Assembly (NCBI GenBank): GCA_019359215.1
Contig: JAHHHS010000054.1
Coordinates: forward strand, 1-47,664
Length of the DNA: 47,664 nucleotides
Reading direction: 5' to 3'
Source: Nostoc indistinguendum CM1-VF10
GTDB taxonomy: Bacteria > Cyanobacteriota > Cyanobacteriia > Cyanobacteriales > Nostocaceae
A program made the position numbers and the translations under genes. Positions 44,640 to 47,664 of the stretch are shown piece by piece. The first letter of the stretch is position 1, and every line of letters starts with the position of its first letter. The notes under the pieces were generated by a model. That model was not told the DNA's origin, ran no database searches, and worked only from the letters and a program-made list of their open reading frames with translations.

Positions 44640-44854
44640 ACAAGCGCCGCAAATCTGGTGGTTATTACTTGAATCAGGCAGAATTAATCGATATTCTGCA
44701 ACAAGGATATCAAGTGGCACTGAAAAGAGCAGCGCTAGAAGCTTTTGTTCGCGCAGCGTTCCGCAGGAAGGGGCGTTATGAAGCCCAAGAATTGGCTGCA
44801 ATGCTTGACCAAGAAAAAATCTTAACTCAGGCGCTAGAATTTATTCAACAATAG
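44618..44854 (+). CDS. Small helical protein overlapping glmU
   Basis: A 78-residue basic, helical protein (NKRRKSGGYYLNQAELIDIL, LALKRAALEAF-like segment). It starts at TTG 44618 inside glmU in another frame; no ATG is available. Part of it (44748-44775) is made of a GCGCAGCGTTCCGCAGGAA-type interspersed repeat, so the frame may be partly repeat-derived. The last 10 bp overlap the 3' end of the convergent peptidase gene. I recognise no family. It is either a real coupled gene after glmU or a chance open frame. Confidence 0.45.
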   Translation: MAQEKPINKRRKSGGYYLNQAELIDILQQGYQVALKRAALEAFVRAAFRRKGRYEAQELAAMLDQEKILTQALEFIQQ

Positions 44855-45798
44855 CCAATCAATTCACTATCATTCCATTCCAAAGTGTCACCAATTTTTT
44901 CGCCGTCATGGTAGGCGGCGAGTAAGATTTCGCTGGTTTTTCCCCAAGCGATCGCTCCACTGACATCTAAAGCGATCGCTCCCAAATCCCGTTTGTTCTG
45001 GTGGGCTTCTCCAAAGGATCGCTGCATGGCCTCCTTCAGGGACATCCCATCAGTTACACGTACTACAATTCGGGGAGCTAGACACTCATCAATGATATCT
45101 TCGCCAATGCCAGTACAGCTAACACCCGCATTACTTGTAGCATAGTTACCTGCTGGCATGGCAGAATCACTTACCCTGCCAATCCGCTCAAAGCCCTTAC
45201 CACCAGTAGAAGTGCCAGCAGCTAGCCTACCAGATGCATCTAGAGCTACCACACCGATGGTTCCGCGTCCGGCATTGCTGGTTTCTACTAGTTCGGGTTC
45301 TGCTACCACGCCAGCCATTGCGCTTTTAAAATTATCCTGACGCTCTTGTATCCACTCTTGTAACCGCAAATCAGTTAAAGCGTTATAGCTGGGAATTTGC
45401 ATTTCCCGCGCCAACTCAGCCGATCCGAAATCTGATAGCACTCGGTCTGGCGAGTGTTGTAAAAATTGTGCCAACTCAATAGGATTTTTCACCCGCGAGA
45501 TATTAATCACACCACTAAACCGCCCTAATGCGCCATCCATCAGGGAAGCACTCATGCGGATTTGCCCGTCAGATTGTAGTACTGAACCAGTACCAGCATT
45601 AAAGCGGGGGTTATCTTCAAGCATTTGACAACCATGCACCACCGCCTCAGAGGCAGTTGCTCCGCATAATAGTAGAGAATAGACTTCTTCTATTACTGTA
45701 TGGAGCGATCGGCGCACCGCTTCCAATCCGCCTTTACCGTGGAGAGAACTACCAGCCCCCCCATGAATAATTAATTTAGGTTGCACGTGTGACTCCAT
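44845..45798 (-). CDS. iaaA: Isoaspartyl peptidase / plant-type L-asparaginase
   Basis: A 317-residue Ntn-hydrolase precursor that cleaves itself into alpha and beta chains and removes N-terminal isoaspartate from dipeptides. The nucleophile is predicted as Thr180 in AGRGTIGVVALD, where autocleavage frees the threonine. Family marks are LIIHGGAGSS near the N-terminus, NPRFNAGTGSVL, ASLMDGALGRFSGV, AAGTSTGGKGFERIGRVSDS and ISCTGIGED-like VSCTGIGEDII. Cyanobacterial homologues also help degrade cyanophycin dipeptide (beta-Asp-Arg), a plausible role here. Start ATG 45798. Confidence 0.94.
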   Translation of the reverse strand: MESHVQPKLIIHGGAGSSLHGKGGLEAVRRSLHTVIEEVYSLLLCGATASEAVVHGCQMLEDNPRFNAGTGSVLQSDGQIRMSASLMDGALGRFSGVINISRVKNPIELAQFLQHSPDRVLSDFGSAELAREMQIPSYNALTDLRLQEWIQERQDNFKSAMAGVVAEPELVETSNAGRGTIGVVALDASGRLAAGTSTGGKGFERIGRVSDSAMPAGNYATSNAGVSCTGIGEDIIDECLAPRIVVRVTDGMSLKEAMQRSFGEAHQNKRDLGAIALDVSGAIAWGKTSEILLAAYHDGEKIGDTLEWNDSELIGYC

Positions 45799-45902
45799 TA
45801 ATCTCTTGCGCTATTTGCGTCTGTGTTGCGGTTAATTTCATTAGGGACTAGGGATTAGGGATTGGGTATTGGGAAGAATTCATTCCCTAGTCCCCAGTTC
45901 CT

Positions 45903-46058
45903 TTAAGCTTTCGCTTCAGAACGGTGACGACGACAACGTTCTGAGCAGTATTTCACATCGTCCCAACAATCTTGCCACTTTTTACGCCATGTGAAAGGAC
46001 GTTGACATACCGGACAGATTTTTGTAGGCAGGTCAGATTTAGAACGAACACGTCCCAT
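45903..46058 (-). CDS. DUF2256 zinc-ribbon-like small protein, 51 aa
   Basis: A short gene found by direct reading of the minus strand: MGRVRSKSDLPTKICPVCQ, then RPFTWRKKWQDCWDDVKYC and SERCRRHRSEAKA. Four cysteines in CPVC and CSERC plus a fifth (DCW) fit a small treble-clef or zinc ribbon. The PVCxRPFTWRKKW core identifies DUF2256, which is widespread in bacteria and some eukaryotes but unassigned. The protein is very basic and might bind nucleic acid. It lies 105 bp beyond the iaaA start on the same strand, with a short repeat between. Confidence 0.85.
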   Translation of the reverse strand: MGRVRSKSDLPTKICPVCQRPFTWRKKWQDCWDDVKYCSERCRRHRSEAKA

Positions 46059-46231
46059 ATAAATGCTGTGTATATGAAAATTTGATTTCTGAGAGAGATG
46101 GAAAATAATTATAACCAGTTTGCTAAGAATGGAGGCTATTTTCGGAGAATAAATATGTTGTCATCTATCTTTAGAATTATTTTTTGTGCTTCTCCAAACC
46201 TCATTGCTTATGACAGTTACGTAAGCCCTGA

Positions 46232-47554
46232 CTAAGAATCATTACCAACTAACGGTAAAAGTAAACGGCTAACTACCCGATTATCTGGTAATTGATAGAA
46301 ATTCAACTCTCCTCCTAGTTCCTGCATGAGGTTTTGGCAGATTAGCAGATGTAAACCTGGCGGTTGGTCGAGGTTGGAGGAAGCAAGCACATCTTTGGAT
46401 GTATTATCATGTAACTCTGTTAATAACTGTGGTTCGATCGCACCGTTGTATGTAATCGACAGTTCTAGCGATGTCTGATGATCAGCCCCTAACTTTGCAG
46501 AAGAATGCTTTGCATCTGAGGGTTTTGACGGATCTAAACGACGACACCAAATATCAATCCTGCCGCCGCTTTGAGAACAGTTACAGGCATTGATCAATAA
46601 TTCATGGATAACTAACTCAATTTTGACAATATCACCTGCGATCGCCATTGCGGATTGAGCGTTGGAGATAGGAATACCTCTGGCGAGTGAAGAGTTCTTT
46701 GGCGATTGCTCCTCAATCTGTTGCCCTAAACCATGTACACCAATCCACAGCTTTTGTTGTTTGAGCAAATTTTCAATGCGTTCGAGCGATCGCTTCAGTA
46801 AACTGGCTATGGGCATAGTTTCCCAACTGATATGTAGCTGCCAATGCTCAAGTTTGAGCATTCCACTCATAGAGGCAGCTGTATGATCTAGCTGCCGCAG
46901 CAATAGTTGGTAGCGCATCTGAGTGAGTTCATTAGCAGGAATACCCAAATCATGGATTTGTTTAAGGGATAGCGCCGTTATTCTTTGAATTTCCTCTAAA
47001 CGACGATGTTTGTACCAATTGAGTTGTCGTAATTCTTCTGTTGTAGACTCTAGAAGTCGGGTAATTTGCTTTTCACGACGCTACCAAGCTAATTGAGAAA
47101 TTAGAGTTGTTGTTGCACTGAGGCTTTGTTCTGACCAGCGACGCTCTTGATAGTCTGCTAACAACACTACACCCGTAGTCTCATAATCAGCATTGGTACG
47201 TAATGCCATTACCAAAATTTGACCTTTATCTGGAACACTCAACCATTTTCGAGTTTCCGGGGGTAAATTATCTACCTTCAAAGTTAGGTAACTCTCCGTA
47301 GCAAGTGCCCACTGAATTAAAGCTTCAGTCTTGATAGGAATAGATGCATCAGAAAAAATCCCAAATTGACTATTTTCGACCACTCCAGGGATAATTTCTG
47401 CCCAACTTTCACCAAGCGGCCAAGATAGCATTACTGCTAGGGGACAGCCTAAAATTGATGCTATTTGTTCGAGTGCTGTACGTTCTAAATGCTTTTTTTC
47501 AACTTCGATTTTGCTGTTCTGAGATTGTGTCAGGATGCTGAAGGGGGGACAAGC
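46232..47554 (-). pseudogene. GAF / histidine-kinase-like sensor, interrupted by TAG and 5'-truncated
   Basis: One continuous frame runs from about 47554 to the stop at 46232 except for a single TAG at 47081-47083. The N-terminal part (from KIEVEKKHLERTALEQIASIL through MLSWPLGESW to LLADYQERRWSEQSL, quoted in parts) is a GAF-like domain. The stop falls in ISQLAW*RREKQ, and coding then resumes as a coiled-coil LESTTEELRQLNWYKHRRL and an ATPase-like domain (ELVIHELLINACNCS, LHLLICQNLMQELGG). A one-base change of a Ser or Trp codon would explain the TAG. The upstream start is missing, and the right flank looks like an IS end. So the gene is probably dead, unless the TAG is a sequence error. Confidence 0.75.
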
Positions 47555-47664
47555 ACCCGAGAGCCTTTGTGCTGTCTTAAGTTGAGCGAATTATGGTAAA
47601 AAAAGATAGGTCAGTATTGTCAATAAGACCTATCTGTTGAAAATGTTACCTGAATTATACCAAA
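47555..47664 (+). mobile_element. Left end of an insertion sequence, probably IS4 family (partial)
   Basis: The right edge contains the start of a transposase-like frame, ATG at 47643 reading MLPELYQ, a start I associate with IS4-type transposases of Nostocales. It is preceded by an inverted repeat AGATAGGTC (47604-47612) / GACCTATCT (47627-47635), just 7 nt before the ATG, which could shield the start from read-through transcription. The exact IS end lies somewhere in 47540-47590, where the kinase reading frame is lost. The element runs off the window. Confidence 0.45.

Noticed and set aside
46205..46235. Another MITE end (TTACGTAAGCCC)
   Set aside because: It resembles the GGACTTACGCA ends only in part, and no partner end was found within 300 bp.

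Overview
The window looks like chromosomal DNA of a filamentous, probably heterocyst-forming cyanobacterium (Nostoc/Anabaena type). Evidence: many HIP1 palindromes (GCGATCGC); intergenic arrays of 7-bp repeats (TAATGAC, CCAATGA and TTGTCCT types); several interspersed repeats and MITEs; and cyanobacterial families such as CyaC, DUF3038/DUF4335 and an FHA-fused class A PBP. No CRISPR array, prophage, rRNA or biosynthetic cluster was seen. Most of the window is housekeeping and envelope or signalling genes. Layout: 1-3.7 kb is accessory-like, with a Doc/Fic toxin reading frame that needs a one-base frameshift and a 785-residue Gly/Thr-rich repeat protein. That gene is bracketed by two copies of the doc-end/purL-leader sequence. 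3.7-7.8 kb holds purL and purF. 7.9-11.2 kb holds a Uma2-type protein, two unknown proteins, an orphan peptide-type ABC permease and apt. 11.6-18 kb holds an overlapping DUF3038/DUF4335 pair, a MITE, an FHA-PBP1, a secreted protein with 18-residue repeats, and lspA. bioY, a second MITE and a Pho box follow, then the pstS-pstC-pstA-pstB phosphate transporter with a terminator. 24-29 kb has tRNA-Gly, a TonB-like periplasm-spanning protein and the hybrid kinase/adenylate cyclase CyaC. 30-35.3 kb has a GNAT acetyltransferase, a cyanobacterial unknown, hisC, a third MITE with a perfect 10-bp target duplication, a YqiA-like esterase and glutathione reductase (gor). 35.4-39.3 kb has a decayed ISAzo13-type transposase and a divergent pair: a FecR-domain protein with 14 octapeptide repeats and an outer-membrane beta-barrel candidate. 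39.4-46 kb has a rhodanese-type sulfurtransferase, an MnmC-like methyltransferase, an HD-GYP response regulator, glmU, isoaspartyl peptidase and a 51-residue zinc-ribbon DUF2256 protein. The window ends in a GAF/histidine-kinase gene broken by an in-frame TAG and apparently cut at its 5' end by an IS element whose transposase starts at the right edge. How the genes relate: purL, purF and apt serve purine synthesis and salvage. The Pho box and pst operon form a phosphate-starvation regulon. PBP, lspA, glmU, the TonB-like protein, FecR and the barrel serve the envelope. CyaC, the HD-GYP regulator and the broken kinase are signalling modules. A recurring theme is in-frame tandem repeat expansion in four surface or envelope proteins, plus heavy reworking by small repeats. 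I did not find a convincing new multi-gene system. The best leads are the bracketed repeat gene at 975-3332, the FecR/barrel pair and the small-repeat activity.
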